Shown piece by piece: positions 12,401-26,152 of a stretch of 64,000 nucleotides of DNA. Position 1 is the first letter of the stretch. Each line of letters opens with the position of its first letter. Position numbers and translations under genes: made by a program. The notes under the pieces were generated by a model. That model made no database searches, was not told where the DNA came from, and was given only the letters and a program-made list of their open reading frames with translations. The stretch lies in contig JAVDOI010000012.1 in NCBI GenBank assembly GCA_032191485.1, positions 10,664,635 to 10,728,634 of the forward strand, in the 5' to 3' direction. Source of the DNA: Leptoclinus maculatus. Its lineage: Eukaryota; Chordata; Actinopteri; Perciformes; Stichaeidae.

Positions 12401-15400
12401 GGAGGGGGTGCTGCATGGAGAGACGCCATCCTCTCCATCTAAGACAATGATGAAAAGATTGAAATGAACTCTCAGCTGTCCTTTATTTTGTTTCATTTCT
12501 TTTTTTTAACCAAATCCCTTTTTTTCCTCAAAACCTAACTTTTAAAAAAACACAGTATTACCAACATTGATGCTCATCTGCATCTGTTCCCCCGCTGTGT
12601 GTGCACCTCTTCTTTTTAACTGCCAGTGGCGAGCAGATGCTCAAGCAGTGTGCTAGTTTCGATCACCTGCTGTTGCTATGCCACCACTGAAAGCCAATTT
12701 AAAATAGTGTGACCTTTTGCTGAAGTTGAAGTATTTTTAATGTAAAGGAACACGCAGCTTTCTGAGTGCTCAATATCTCCTAGCTACCAGCAATGCAGGA
12801 CTGCAACCTTTCCATTATATATTAAAATAGATTTTAATAGATGAACATAAATCTTGAAATATCTCATTCCACCTTCTCCCCAAATATAATATCTGTCTAC
12901 AGCAATGGTCCTCGAAGTCTGAGACCCTCTGTGTACTTCTATCCCACTAAGGTTGGAAATGAAATGCGAGCTAAATATATCAAATGAAGCCTACTGTTGG
13001 ACAGCAGGACATCTTCAGCTTCCTCAGACATGCCACCAGACTGAGAGCGACCCAGACCTATGGAGTACCCTCTGTTCTTCCTGCTCCCTGAACGAGACCT
13101 TGAATGTGAGCCCCGCTTCTGACCTTCACCTGAAAACAACATTAAATCATTTTGGGAGGTTTAGGAAGGCACGCATAAACAGTTTTTCTAGCTGGACAAT
13201 TTGGAAGTGCTTCTTTAGCTATTGGATGTAGGCTTGCTTTAGGCTGAACCTAAACCTAAACATGTTAATTGGTGAGCTTTAGTGGTTCTGGTGGGTAGTA
13301 GGATTGTTTTTTTGAAACTTTAGTACAGAGCCTGGCTAGCTATTTCCAGTCGCTGCAGGTTATGTTTGAGGTCAATGTTCTGTTCAGACATGTGGAGAGG
13401 ATGGAACTATGGGTGATATTAAGATTTCCAGCAAATCTATATGACTTACCACTGTTTATGTATTCAATACATGTCTGCAAATACTCATTAGTGTCCAGGT
13501 CAATGGGAACAAACGCTGTGTATTTGCTCAGTATATTGCAGGCCTTGCTGGTGTGAATAGCATATAGCTGGTACTTCCTGCCAGAGCCTGTGAATTATAA
13601 AATAAAATCATCACAAGTGATTAACATTTCAAAGGATTGCATATTATTTTGTTATTATAATGTTAAAATCCTCAACATTTCCTATGAACATTTAAATCCT
13701 GGTCGACCTCACCGTGCTCAATCTCACACTCCTTATCCGCCATTTGCTCAAAGTCGCGTATGATGGAGCGTCCAGCCATGTGGTGGAAGGTCTCGTTCCA
13801 CAGCTCCTCGTGAACCTTTTCCTCACGTTCTCGGCCGTTCAGGAAGGGCTCGATGTCAAAGACGACCTCCCACTTCACTGGTTTCCCACACAGCAGCCCG
13901 GACACCACGGCCTTGCAGTCCCCTTTGGGCTGGATGGCTGCACCCAGATCTGAAGTTTGGCTCTCCTGTGGGGTTTCTGCTTGACATAACTGGTGTCCGT
14001 AGCCATCTGAAATATCACAGGTTGGATTCTTGAATGTGCATTTTTCTTTTGTGACAAGAATCAAATCCACCTGAAGCTTGTCATCTGCTACTGCTCCCTT
14101 GCGACTGGAAGAAAACCATTTCCTGTCTTTCTAAAGAGTCCCCTCTGTGCTTGATCATCAGTTATCATTTCTCATCTTGGATTTTGGATGGATGTCATTT
14201 AAATCCGTTTGTAAGATACTTGTCACATCAGACTGAATAAGTCCACTGTGGTCTTAAATTATAGTTACTTTAAAAGCAGATTTTGTTTGAAATTTGGGAT
14301 TAGGATTTCTATCATTAAAAGGAAGTTAAAATAATACTTGGACATAATCAACTTAATTGTTTTCTTAGATGAGAAGATTGCTAATACTGGAAACAAACAA
14401 AACCACATTGATTCAATCCAACATAAAATCATGCACATGCAGATATATTCAATGAATTGTTTGCATTTTCAGTAAAACAGACTTGTCGTGTGTCTCACCC
14501 GTATCTCCAACGCTGCCAACTGAAGGGCTGTCAGTGGACGATCTGGATCCATCTTCTCCAGCTGAGTTGCGAGCTGCAGGCGGCGCGCTGATGCTGCTGG
14601 GCTGAGGATTTTCTTGAGGCTGGAAATGAAGCTCTTCCTGTTGCGCGAGCGGCTCCTGTTGAGTGAGCGGCCCGTGACAGCTGGCTGGATGCCCTCTGGA
14701 AGATGTGGCACACAGGCTTGCCAACTGTGGCTGAAAACAATATTCAACATACCCAGGTTTAAATGAAGTATGGAACCTCATCTACTAATTGTAATTCTAG
14801 TAATTTCCATGTGTTTAATCATGTGTATTTCATGGTGACGTACAGACACACATATCCCAGCAAACAGTTGAGACACTCAGGACTCATTGTTTGATTATAC
14901 TCGTGTGAATCATCTATAGGGCTGTAGCAAACAATTATTTTCGTTGTAGATTAATGTAAAGTTCATTTTCATGTTTATTTTCTTGTTTGGGTGATAAGAT
15001 GTCAGAAAATAGCAAAATAGTACCTCACACAGTTTCCTAAATCCCAACTTGATGTGATCAAGTTTTTCATTTTCTCTTACCGAGTGACTAAAACCAAAAA
15101 GATATTTACTTTATTATCAAATAAGGTTTCTGCAGTGTGATAAAAAAAATACAAATAAATATAACAGAAGGCCTGTTTTGAGTTTTTGGAGGAGGGTAAA
15201 AGCCTTTATTTTGTCAACGCTTTTGCTTTTGCTTAATTTTCTGTCTTTAATTTTTCTGGCAATAGACAAACAAGTTAATAGAAAGTTACTACATTAACTC
15301 ATAATTATTGTCTATAAATTAATTATGGAACGAGGGCAGTGGATCCTCAGCTTAATTTACAAATAGAAGATATAATGTCTTCATAGCCCAGCCAACTCTG

Positions 15401-18400
15401 TTTAGTTATACTGAGATGCTCCCCGAGCAATATTAAAACCTAATTACCATTCATACATTTGTTGCCCTTCATTATTGAGGAGAGCACATTAGTCTGTTCT
15501 TCATTGCACTCCAGTCCAGAGGGTCAGATGGCTGTTTAATTTATCAACACAGGCTGAATATAAATGTTGTTGTTTTCCATATAATGACAATATGACAACT
15601 GTTTCATGACACAAAATAAGATTCTCCTGCCCTTTGCCGTTAAAACAGATTTTGTCTTTAATGTGCATGTGTGTACTTAAACATACAACATGTGTATTAT
15701 CATTGTTAAAGAAAGCTCAGTTTGGCAGCACTGGTTTGAGATCTGCGAGATACTCACAAACTAAATTGGAAACCCAACCAGTGAAGGTAATCTTAAACGC
15801 AATCATGTTAATGTTATTCTTGACGGCGACGGACCACACCTGGTAGTCGTTCCTCCACTGGGTCTCATGCTCAGGGCTCATCTGGCCTATCAGCTCCTGG
15901 ACTTTGGCTCTCCTCAGTGGATTCTTTGCCACCACAGAGGTGGGATCACTGGGAGTGAAGACCTTCTTTGGTGGGTTGTAGTCTGTTATCTGGTTGGTGC
16001 TGTATGCACGCCTTCTTGGAGACGTATTACAATCCAACCCTGATGTTTTGTTGCAAAATAGAAATAGTCAACCCAAAACGAGTCATTATTGTAATATTTG
16101 ACATACATTTGAGACTGTACTTAGGCACTGTGATGAGCTAAATGCTAACCTGAGAATGCTAACATGCTCACACAGACAATGCTAAGATGCTAATGTTTAG
16201 CAGGTAATAGTTACAATGTAATGTTTACTATGGTCATCATCTTAGATTGTGTCCAATAAGCACTAAGCACAAGGTACGGCTGAGACTGATAGGAATGTCG
16301 ATAGATTTGTTGGTATTTGGTCATAAACCAAAGTATTGGACAAACTACAAATTTGAATGTGATATCATAAATGTACTGAGTCTTCCCTGACTAAACACAC
16401 CTTTAAACTGCCTTTGAATTCTGCTCTAACTCAAGCAAAGAGCAGATACTCCGTAGTTTGACCTTATATCTACTGTAGCCGGAATGATACTGGTTTAGGT
16501 GTTTAATAAAGCTGCTAACAATATAATGGCCGATAGTATTTTATTCCCTAATTTTCTATTGTGACAGAGATACATACTAAGCAGAACATTTTACAGTTGA
16601 AAAATACTTGTCGCTGGTAGGCAAAATATGTAATGGTGACACTGTTTCTTTGTGAGTCGGATCTTATGGCTCAGTTCCTCTCCGAGAGCCGTATCGTTCT
16701 ATTCTCTTTGCAAAGCAATATTTTTGTTACTTATCAGCCGACATACAGACAGATACGGATATATCTGAAATAAGCTAATATCATCCGATTTAACAGCCTG
16801 GCCAATTTATTGTTCTTGCTCTGATTTCTTCATTGTATGTACGTGTGATATTAGCTAGCCCCTTTGGCTTGCAGTTTCATCTGAGTGCCATTAGAACCAC
16901 CACCCACCGTTAATGTTTATCTAACTCTACTGGTCTTACAAGCAGCCTCTAATTACAAGACACATTTCCACACCATTATCTGACCTAATGTACCTTTAAA
17001 CTGCTTTTGAATCGTCCCCTCATACGAGAAAAGAGGCATATACTTACCACCTTAATCAGGCCTTTTACCTACATTGTATGTGCTAACCTATATTGTCTGG
17101 CTCAACTGGCTTGACAGACAGTTTCAGCTGATTTCCATGGCTGACATCAGTGTTACAAAAGACTAATAAAATATAGGGATAAGATGCATGTACTGTAGGT
17201 TCTTACCCACGGTGTCTTGCTCTGTGGTGGCAGGGCTGTCTGTCATGGAGTCCTGGTAGGAATCATACAGTGCTTCTCTGGAGGACCCCTGAAAGTCGCT
17301 ACCTGTCTTCACCGCATCCTCCTCTTGAGATTGGTAAAACACGGAGCTGGCTGATTCAATGGAGCGCATCATGCTGTATCTCCTCCTCTTATCCTGTTGA
17401 GATTTGGAGGAGGGGACACATCCAACGTTTGATTAAAAAATGTCCTTCACAGTTGGCCTTCGGGCTTTTTTACTCTCCATGAAAACACCTTTTAGAGGTG
17501 TAACAAGTCGTTAAAATGACACAACTAAGCTATTTGTCAAGCAGGACATTAACAAAATCAATTTCCTTTACTGAAATATTCACAACACAGAAGGTTATCC
17601 TGCATACAGTCGTTTGTCTTCTTTCAGCTGATGTCTTGCACTTACAGATTTGGGGTTGGCGTGGTAGCGGGTGGCGTCGCAAACCACACTGTAGCCAATC
17701 AGACTGTCCCCTGGAAACAGGAAAGTGTTGCCCACAGGGGTCAGCAGCACTTCTTTCGTCTCAGGAAAGAGCCATTCAATGGAAATGTCACTGAGTACTG
17801 GAGACATGGTTTTCTTCAGCGACTTTATCATCTGTTGAGTAAAATAGACATCAAACACAGCTTCTCGATGACCAGTACTTAGCTAAAGCGTCTCTGAGAT
17901 ATGATTTCCCAATTGGTATCAGTGGAAGACACTGTGCTTAGTAACTAAAGTATAATGGCTCTCTTGTGGCCTTCAGGTTAGCTGGCAGTCATTAGGAGTG
18001 ATACACAAAGCTGGAAATGAGTACCTTGGGCTGCAGCCTCTCTCCTTCAGCCAGGAACTCTGCTGTTCCTTTGGAAACTGTCGCCAGTCCCTGCACCAGC
18101 CTCCTGCAAGCCTTCTGTCCTATGCCGAAAGTAAAACATCTGCACAAACACATTAAACACTGCGGCTCCATGGACAGATCGAGAGAATGGTAACAGGTGT
18201 CTTCTCAGGATGGGCACACATTTCGCAGAGATCTAAAGAGCTGCTTTGGAGATATATCTAATTTGCATATATCTAATCATGTTGTAAAATAGAGATTGTT
18301 TGGGGAAAAGAGCCAAACAGGAAATCGTCTTTCATGGTGGAAAGTTGAGACATGCCTGCTGCCTCTCAGAGTGCTCCGGGGAGGTTGGTTGATGCTGTGT

Positions 18401-21400
18401 TTTACCATTTTGATTACATTTTTCACCGAGGGATGAGCTGGCTGAGTCTGGGCTATAGTCTAGGTTAAGAAATGTTGCCTCTTACTTACTGTTGGTAGAA
18501 GAGACCCTAACATGGATTTTTGGGACAGAGATTCCTCGTTGTTTGGTCTTTGTCTCTGACTGGCTGCGCTGATTTGTAAGCATAGTGTGATAATGACCCA
18601 GACAGTGTAGATTAATTGGCCTGGCTCTGTGTACCTAATGCAATCCTCTGGGGGCGGTCATCCATTAAAAGGGGGTAGACAAAAGTCAATTATTTCCAGA
18701 GTGACTCAAGAGAGGGATTCACAGTGTGAGACTTCGATGCAGGCTTCAAAACGAAATGATTTCCCAGTGTATTGCAGATCTATTGTGCCACAGGCGTTCA
18801 CTATCAGTTGACAGTTAGTGTGTGCATCCTTACTCCAGATGCAACATTAAAACAATGTTTTTCTTTTCTCATCTAAAATCAAAGCTGCACAGATGTCCTC
18901 TTCTTCTCCTCTTCTGACTGATCCTTTGTGATGATGTACATAATGTTTGACATTCAATACATGTTTCCGGATTTCATTTTGAGCGGATTATTGCTGCATA
19001 ACCGGTTATTCATTTAAGCCCCTGACAATCCCTGGATGAGATTTCATCTCACCCATCAGCTGTGCCGTTGCTATTTGCATAATTGTCATAAACAAAAGAT
19101 TAATTTATTATCATTTGCTTTGACATACAGTAGCCTCTCTGCCAGGGCTGTTACTACAACAGTAGCCACTGTTATACTTACTCTGAACTCAGCAGTTACC
19201 ACAAATACATATTCATGTCAGTGTGGGTCATTTACGGCAATGTCTGCCGGTACGAATCATAATGTTTAACAAGAACAGCTTTGACAGCAAAGGTTCCTTT
19301 TTGACAATATGACAATGTCCCCATTATTATTATTCATCATTATTCATCTTTTTCCTTCATTCTAACATTCAGAATAGAGGTCAGTTGTGAGCCTCAACAG
19401 TAATACTTGCCTGATGCAGCGTGCATGGCTGCGGACCAGCTCGATAACTTTGCCCGTGTTGCTAGTGGCTCCGTCGGTGAGCAAGAAGAGTAGGCGGGGG
19501 TGTCCGCTGAACATCGGCTGCCTCAGGATCCAATTGAGCGGCGCCAGGACGTTGGTCCCCCCCATGTCGGCTCTGATCTTCCGAACATAATCACAAGCCA
19601 GGGCCAGGGCTTCCTGAGATGAAGAGGAGAGAAAGTAAACTTATTTCTTGAGTTACAGCATCTTACGATTGCTTTGGCTCAATTTTGACAACAGAACTGC
19701 ATCAATGTATTCCAGAGCTGCTTTACCTCCTCGTAGTTCTGGCTGGTTGTGAATAGTGATTTGAATGTAGAGCCGAAGCCTATGATGTTAAAAAGGCAGC
19801 CTGGAACGAGGCTCTTGAGAATCACCACCATGGCATCCTGAGAACGAGAGAGAGAGAGGCCGAGAGCAGATTAACTTCTTGTTCAGAAAGTAGAACAGAA
19901 CAAAGAATTACTTTAAAAGGCAAAGCTCTTCTGTTCATTAGGTGCTTAATGTCCTGTTGAACATTTCCACTGCATTACAACTACGTCCGCTGATGTCTGG
20001 TTGAATGAAAGCACGGTGCTCTACACAGCTGTCATCGCTGCACAGCAGATTTTCTCAAGGAGAGGAGAAAAGAGGAGAGTGGCATCACGCAGTTTCTTTT
20101 CATCCATCACTGCTTCTTCTACAGCAGAAGGGCAGTGTCTAGAGGAATAGCACTTATCTCAACCTTCATTCAGGTGAAGTGCACAAAGACCACACCGTAC
20201 GATCTATACTCAAATACCTCTTCAGGTGCATTAGAAAAGAAAAAAGATTAATATTTCATGTTTTGAGACCTATTTTAAAGCCTTTCGGGAGGATTTCTTG
20301 AAGGTCAGTAAATAGTCATTACATCACTGGCCTTCCCTTATGCCCAGACTCTGTAGTATCAGACACATCCAATAAAAAAGAGTCTTGAATCAAAAAAATT
20401 AACACTGCCGGTCTGCATCACACCAAAGGGCAGGGTAAGTGCACAAGCAGCCAAAGAATCTACCAATATATTGAAAAAAAGTATTAACCACGAATGAGTC
20501 GGCTCTGTAGATATTGAATAAAAGTCACATGAAGTCTGCGAGACCTCAAAGTATTTCTGTCTAAAACCTAGCAACCGGGAGACATTTAGGGAATAATGAA
20601 TGACTTGTATGATCGATATATCCTTGTGTGCATGCCCTTCACACAGCTGGCTAACCACATCCATAATCTCCAAAGATTGCAGAATCAGTTTGGCGGTGAG
20701 CCTAGAAATCAATCATACAAATAATATAATATATAATACTAATATGTCTATGTTGTTTTGAGGCATTAGCTTTCCATTCAACATCTTTATTTTGATGTGT
20801 TGTGTGTCGACTGTAACACACTAATACAAATTCAGCATTCACAAATATAAAAGAAATTACAATTTATATGTAAATCAGCGTATGCCTGTGTGTTTGCGTG
20901 TCCACCTATGCGAGAAATACAACACACTGAGCACACTGAGATTAAAAATACCTTCACGCAGTTTATGTTAACACCGCTCATGCTGCCGCTGCGGTCAATG
21001 AGGAAGATAAACTCGCCGTGAACCTTCCTCAGGTCTGAACTGATGGACTTGAGGTCAGGGCAAAAGTTCAACATGACCACAGGGTTGTGGAGGATGTCCT
21101 TGTGGAGTCGCCTGTGAATGATACCTATCTGTAAAGACAGAGGAATATACAAATTAAAAGTGGGGATTTGGCACCGTGAGATAACTGGACTTTTTTATGA
21201 ATTGACAGGCTTTATTTGAACAGTTAAAGAGGGCAATAAAAGGGACTTGATTGGGCTGATAGACAGAGCACATCAATTATTGTAGACGTGCAGGAAATTC
21301 CAATCCGAATGTGAAGCTTCCTTGCAGTGTTTCCATAGAAACCCATTTTATGGCTAAGTCCTCTTTCTTCTTCTGTTTACCTCCACTGCTCACTTAACTG

Positions 21401-24400
21401 CTCACAGCACAGATGTGAATGAACGCCAGAAAAATAATGTAACTAAGTTTACTAAAGTACAATTTTAAGCTGCTTGTACTTTACTTGTTCATGATGCTAC
21501 TCGATACTTCTATTCCAAAACAAATATTGTTCTTTTTACTCCATTTGTCTGACATATATAATTACTTCTCAAATTACAATTTTTCACACCCTTCCTGTCC
21601 AGTGAAAACCTTGTATCTCCAAATTTGGTGATCTTTAAACTTAAATGTTTCCTAAAAACTGGAGGATTTAACCTCAAACATCTACAGCAGTATACACAGT
21701 AATGCACCAATAATATGAATCTAAAAACATCACATATAATAGAAAAACACTGAAAGTCAACAGCTTAATGCAGAATGAGTACTTTTACTTTTGATACTTT
21801 CAGTATATTTTACTGATAATACATTTACTTGTAGAGGAGTATTTTCACAGTGGGGTATTAGTACTTTTGCTTGAGCAATGGATCTGATATACTTCCTCCA
21901 CCACTGGTATTGGATTGCATTATGTTGTTAGATACAACAAAACAATATGATGTAATCGTTGCAGCCTCCCAAATATAGTATTTCTTGCAGGGCATTGTTC
22001 AGGATTGTACTGTCTAGTCTTTACCACTCTCCCGGTGGTGTGATAATGTTGCCACCAGTTCAGGTACATGGTGCGGATGTCGACGACACACTCACTTTAC
22101 TCTCATTGCTGGAGTCCTTCTTGGCGGCCTTGATGAAATCGCTCCGGCCGTGAATGTATTCATTGTACTCCTCCTGCGTCATGTCTCCATTCTCAACGAG
22201 CACATTTGGCAGATGAGGCTCTAAAGTGACACATTAGGTCAAAATATAGATAAATATTAAAGAGAGATTATATCGATCTGTGGTGCAGAAGTATCCACAC
22301 ATTGATGTGAGAATGAGGAGGTGGTTGTGGATAAAGATGCTGTATCACAGCTGGGTCTGAAGACAACAAAATTAGCTCAGAGGGTTGAGGGAATGTTGGG
22401 GATTTGGATGTTATTTCTCTTCAGTGCAGGGTATCTGCAGGTCTTGAAAAGTATTTAAAGGCATTGATTTCAGTTTTCAACTAAAATTGCCTTAAATTAA
22501 AAGGATTGCATTTTATTTACAAATATCCTAAATATTCTTTCTAACCTGCTGCAATGTTTTTAAATGTGATTTTTGCAAAAACTAACTGGAAAATATCTAG
22601 TACTATTGTTCCAGACCATATGTCAAATTCATAGGTGGACCCTGAATTAGTTACCTTTAAATCAGTTAATCCATCATTTCTGCTGCTTATCCAGTTCCAG
22701 GTTTATGTTTATTGGTCAATTGAATTATATTATTGGTAATTTGTAATATATACTGCAGGGAAATACTGACACAATGTGATATAAATGTCAATAAATGAAT
22801 GTATTTAGTGAATAACTCTATAGGCATTATCATCCTGGGTTAATAGATATTGGTCTTACTTTGGCAACGAAACAGGTATTAGATTAAAAATGTCTTTCAA
22901 AATCTCAAATTTAACTTGGTGAACCCAGCAGAATCCTTGTAGTAATTTATATGACAAAGCATGCGTGTCTGTCTGTCTATTAATCAACCAAGCGGGTGAT
23001 GAAAATACACCGCTCCTATCTGTTTCGTTTATTATAACACACACGCATGCCTGTAATGCCGTTCAGTTTTGTCCATCTCTGCTCGAGCTGAGCATCCATG
23101 TTGTGATTGAAACTGCAGCACTGAAGTCTGAGCTGAATTAAATTGCCCAGCAGTGGCAGCAGGTAGCTGTTTGTGAACAAAACCTTCATAAAAGGGCTAT
23201 TGGATCTGTGAGGCTGTTGCTCATTCCTGCCTCTGGAAGACAACTGGCCCACACATAGTGTATAGGTCAAGACTGCAGAGAGAAATGAAAGCACAAAGGA
23301 AGAAAAAAAACAGACCTGACATTGCACACCCACACAATACAGTCTGACTGGCATGTCATACAACAGGAGAAACACAAAGTGAGGCGGTGAATCACATGAT
23401 ACTGACCTTGACATCAAAAAAACGTTATTTAATAAGCCTGACAGAGCTGAAAAAAACTAAAAATTCAAATATTGTACTTGAGAGGAGAGGTTAGGTTAAT
23501 TAATTGCAGGGTGGTGCTGTTAGTGAGTTTTGAAGCTGTGGACCTACCGCTGGGGTAGATGAGGATCTTAACAGGACAGTCATAAGTGTACTTGTCAGCC
23601 AGCGTGATAACGACGCTTGTGGCAGAGCGAGCCAGAGGGTCTGCATCAGCTCGGATGGCGTGAGACGGGCTTTCTACACCTACACAGAGCAACAGACACA
23701 GCAGATCAAATAACCAGTGGCTTCACCTCCAGTAATAAAAGAAATGACAAACCAGCTGGTCCCACTGATACATAACACTCATATTATGAGAACAAAACAC
23801 TTCCATAAGATGTAAAAGCAACCTATGCGCTAATGCCTTCAAGTGCTGTTGCAGTTTGAGTAAACAACGAGCAATTATAAGTTTTAATGTGAGAATTTAC
23901 ATGATGCTAAAATCACCAAATGTAAAGCAATCCCTCATTTTGGGAAATTTGCTTATCAAAAATGCTTTCTTGCTATTTTCTCTGACCTGCGAGGAGATAG
24001 GGAGCCCGTATCTCCAGCTGGAAGTTAAACTCGTAGTCCATGGAGTTGATGGCCTCCTCCTCCAGCAGTGAAGCCAACCACAGCTGAGGGGAGTTGGGAG
24101 TTTGATCGTGAGGACTGTCCCGCCTAAAATTAGCAAAGCATAACTACATTAAAATAAAGCCATCCTGAATGAACACATACAATGTTAGTATAGTCAGTTT
24201 CTATCCATACAAAACAAAATTTGTGGCCTAAAAATCCAGTTAACAGTGCCAAATCCAACTTCAAAATATACCAAATTTGAACATGGTGTAATATTAACAA
24301 GACAGCCATTTTTATATTAATATTATTGTATTAATGTATTTGTTTTCTTACGTTCTGGAGAAGTTTGGGGATAGTCCCTGCTCCTCGTTGATGGTCCTCT

Positions 24401-25688
24401 GTACCCGAGGTGTACACACCGGTGGGGACGAGACCCTGATGCCTCCGTTGGGCAGAGTGGACAGCTCAGAGGAGGTGCTCACCAGAATATGGACCGTCTC
24501 CATAGGAGGAATGATCCCGAGGTTAACCACTAACACTGTCCTCTCCAAATCCTCATCAATCACTATATGTCCTGTAAAACCAGAATGGATTAGCAAACAA
24601 CCAAATCTTTTAATTTACCACAATTTATATAGGCGCCCAAGCTAATGCAAAGCTGCTATCTTTGATGCCTGATTGTAATGAAGGCTTTCTGTTCAAATAT
24701 GTAGTCATAATCCTGAAGTCATAACATTAAAGTACAGCAGTGCCCCTTTAAACCTACATGAGATTATTATTATTTTTGGTCCCTTGGGTGCAGCACAACA
24801 AGCTGTTAAACAACACATTCAGTTATGAACACCTTTCAAGGTGATATGGTCGCCTATTTACACATCCAGCAGACACAGAGCAACATAACATGAACATGGA
24901 AGTCTCGTTTCAGACAACATGGCAATTGTACAGTAAGTTCAAAGGTCACTCTCTTTTAGCTCCGTTTTGTTTTGGGCTCCACAGCCTCTTTGGGGAAATA
25001 TCCATCTCTTTAGCTGCTAAATGATCCACTATGTCCACCAGCTCGTCACTAACTTTGTCTGTCTGTCTTGTTGCTGAGCAGGTAGCGTACAGTGGGGTTA
25101 TCTGAGATTTCACGGCTGCCTGCTGCTGCTAGAAACAGGGTTTCGGACATAATAATTTGATCTATTACTTACATAACAATATTGATTAGAGCAGCTTCAA
25201 TCTTACCGCTGCCACTCTGGAGGGCTCCATTAGATGTGTTGCAGCAATCCACATAACAGTCGTCAATTTTTGCCTTGTCTTTAATTTGCAGTGTTATAAT
25301 CTGACTCGATATCATGGACTCAAACCCCACAACAATAGAATTTTCCTCCAGTGGATAAATGAAGATCCCTAAAAGGCAATTGGAGAGGAAAAAACTGAAT
25401 TAAGGGCATAAAACCAGAAGATGAACCATTAAATACATCCAGTCAATGATTTCACAGCAATGTGTTTCAGAGCAAAAGGTTGGTTGAAAGTGGAATGCGT
25501 TCACATTGCTCAAGTGAACAACTTAGTCTCCAGTGATGTACACACTCACCTTCAATTGCATGATCCTCAATGTTTTCATAGGTCATAGAGGCTGTCATGG
25601 CCAGAGTATAACCCCTGACACAGGAAGTGATATCAGAGACACTGAGGGGCAGAGCGCTCCGGTTCTCCTTGTTAATGAGTCCAGGCAT
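9434..25688 (-). CDS. vwa5b1: von Willebrand factor A domain-containing protein 5B1 (21 coding exons, about 1298 aa)
   Basis: Exons on the minus strand, first to last: 25550-25688, 25207-25368, 24352-24571, 23987-24123, 23548-23679, 22096-22220, 20952-21128, 19727-19837, 19411-19613, 18025-18139, 17646-17831, 17207-17393, 15840-16039, 14499-14730, 13713-14084, 13450-13587, 12995-13129, 12367-12438, 11817-11886, 10712-10835, 9434-10093. Phases close throughout, giving about 1298 residues against roughly 1215 in human. The N-terminus (MPGL, residues 1 to about 140) is the VIT domain. The VWA domain follows with an intact MIDAS: D350-x-S352-x-S354, T421 in GGTN, and TDG at 447-449. A low-complexity Ser/Pro-rich linker lies in exons 14-19. 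The C-terminal domain has LLTRAAKGF and ends near MLCYNP. The family is poorly characterised and no enzymatic role is known. Exon 9 uses a GC donor. The 5' edge of exon 15 (14084 or 14090) and exons 17-19 are the least certain. Confidence 0.92.
10978..11455 (-). repeat. Dispersed repeat, family A (inverted copy)
   Basis: It lies in the last-but-one intron of vwa5b1. Read on the minus strand it contains GCATGTTAGCA/ATGCTAAC phrases, AGTACAGCTGAGGCTGATGG, TATTTGGTCATGAACCAAAG and TGGCAATCCATAGTTG-like phrases. The same series occurs at 16105-16395, 57700-58110, 61235-61610 and 61848-62275. No ORF is conserved among copies. Confidence 0.7.
14925..15310 (+). repeat. Dispersed repeat, family B
   Basis: It starts GGGCTGTAGCAAACAATTAT and carries GTCAGAAAATAGCAAAA and TTAATTATGG-type ends. 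This AT-rich element recurs at 29356-29600, 29700-29935, 32355-32460, 38850-38945, 41668-41935 and 48060-48290. It is intronic in vwa5b1. Confidence 0.6.
16105..16395 (+). repeat. Dispersed repeat, family A
   Basis: Intron 12 of vwa5b1. It carries the family series: AATGCTAACATGC, TGCTAATGTTTAGCAGGTA, CACTAAGCACAAGGTACGGC, GGTCATAAACCAAAGTATTG. It is truncated relative to the copies near 61-62 kb. Confidence 0.7.
21440..21905 (-). repeat. Degenerate dispersed repeat, family C (inverted copy)
   Basis: It lies in intron 6 of vwa5b1. The minus-strand reading starts CAGTGGTGGAGGAAGTATAT and continues with AGTAAAAGTACTAATACCC-like phrases, matching the 3232-3690 element in opposite orientation. 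AT-rich and non-coding. Confidence 0.6.
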
Positions 25689-26152
25689 GGTGTTGCTTTT
25701 AGGATTCTGGTTTGTTGTCACATGTCAAACAAAGGCCAAAAAAATCATCAGATAATGATATGACACAAAAAGCTGTCATAATGAAATAAATAAACATATG
25801 AATGAATTGTGTAAAATATACTTTATAGTTAAAACAACAATTGAAGCAATTATTAAAACGTAACTCATTACTATGAAATGTTATTTCATTATTCCTATTG
25901 TAATTTGTTTTATTGTAACAGAGTTTTATTGGATATTCATTATCAAATCATTTCTCCAGCCAATCACATGCCCCCTGCCTCTCAAGCAAGCTCAACAAAC
26001 TGCTTCCAAAAGTAGCCAGTTAACTCCTGATAGCTTGGGTGGAAGAGTATCAATACCACAGTGTGGCAATACTCTGTTGCAAATAAAAGTCATGCATCCA
26101 AGATTTTAATAAAACATTGGAAAAATATCATTATGAAATATAAACTTTGTTT

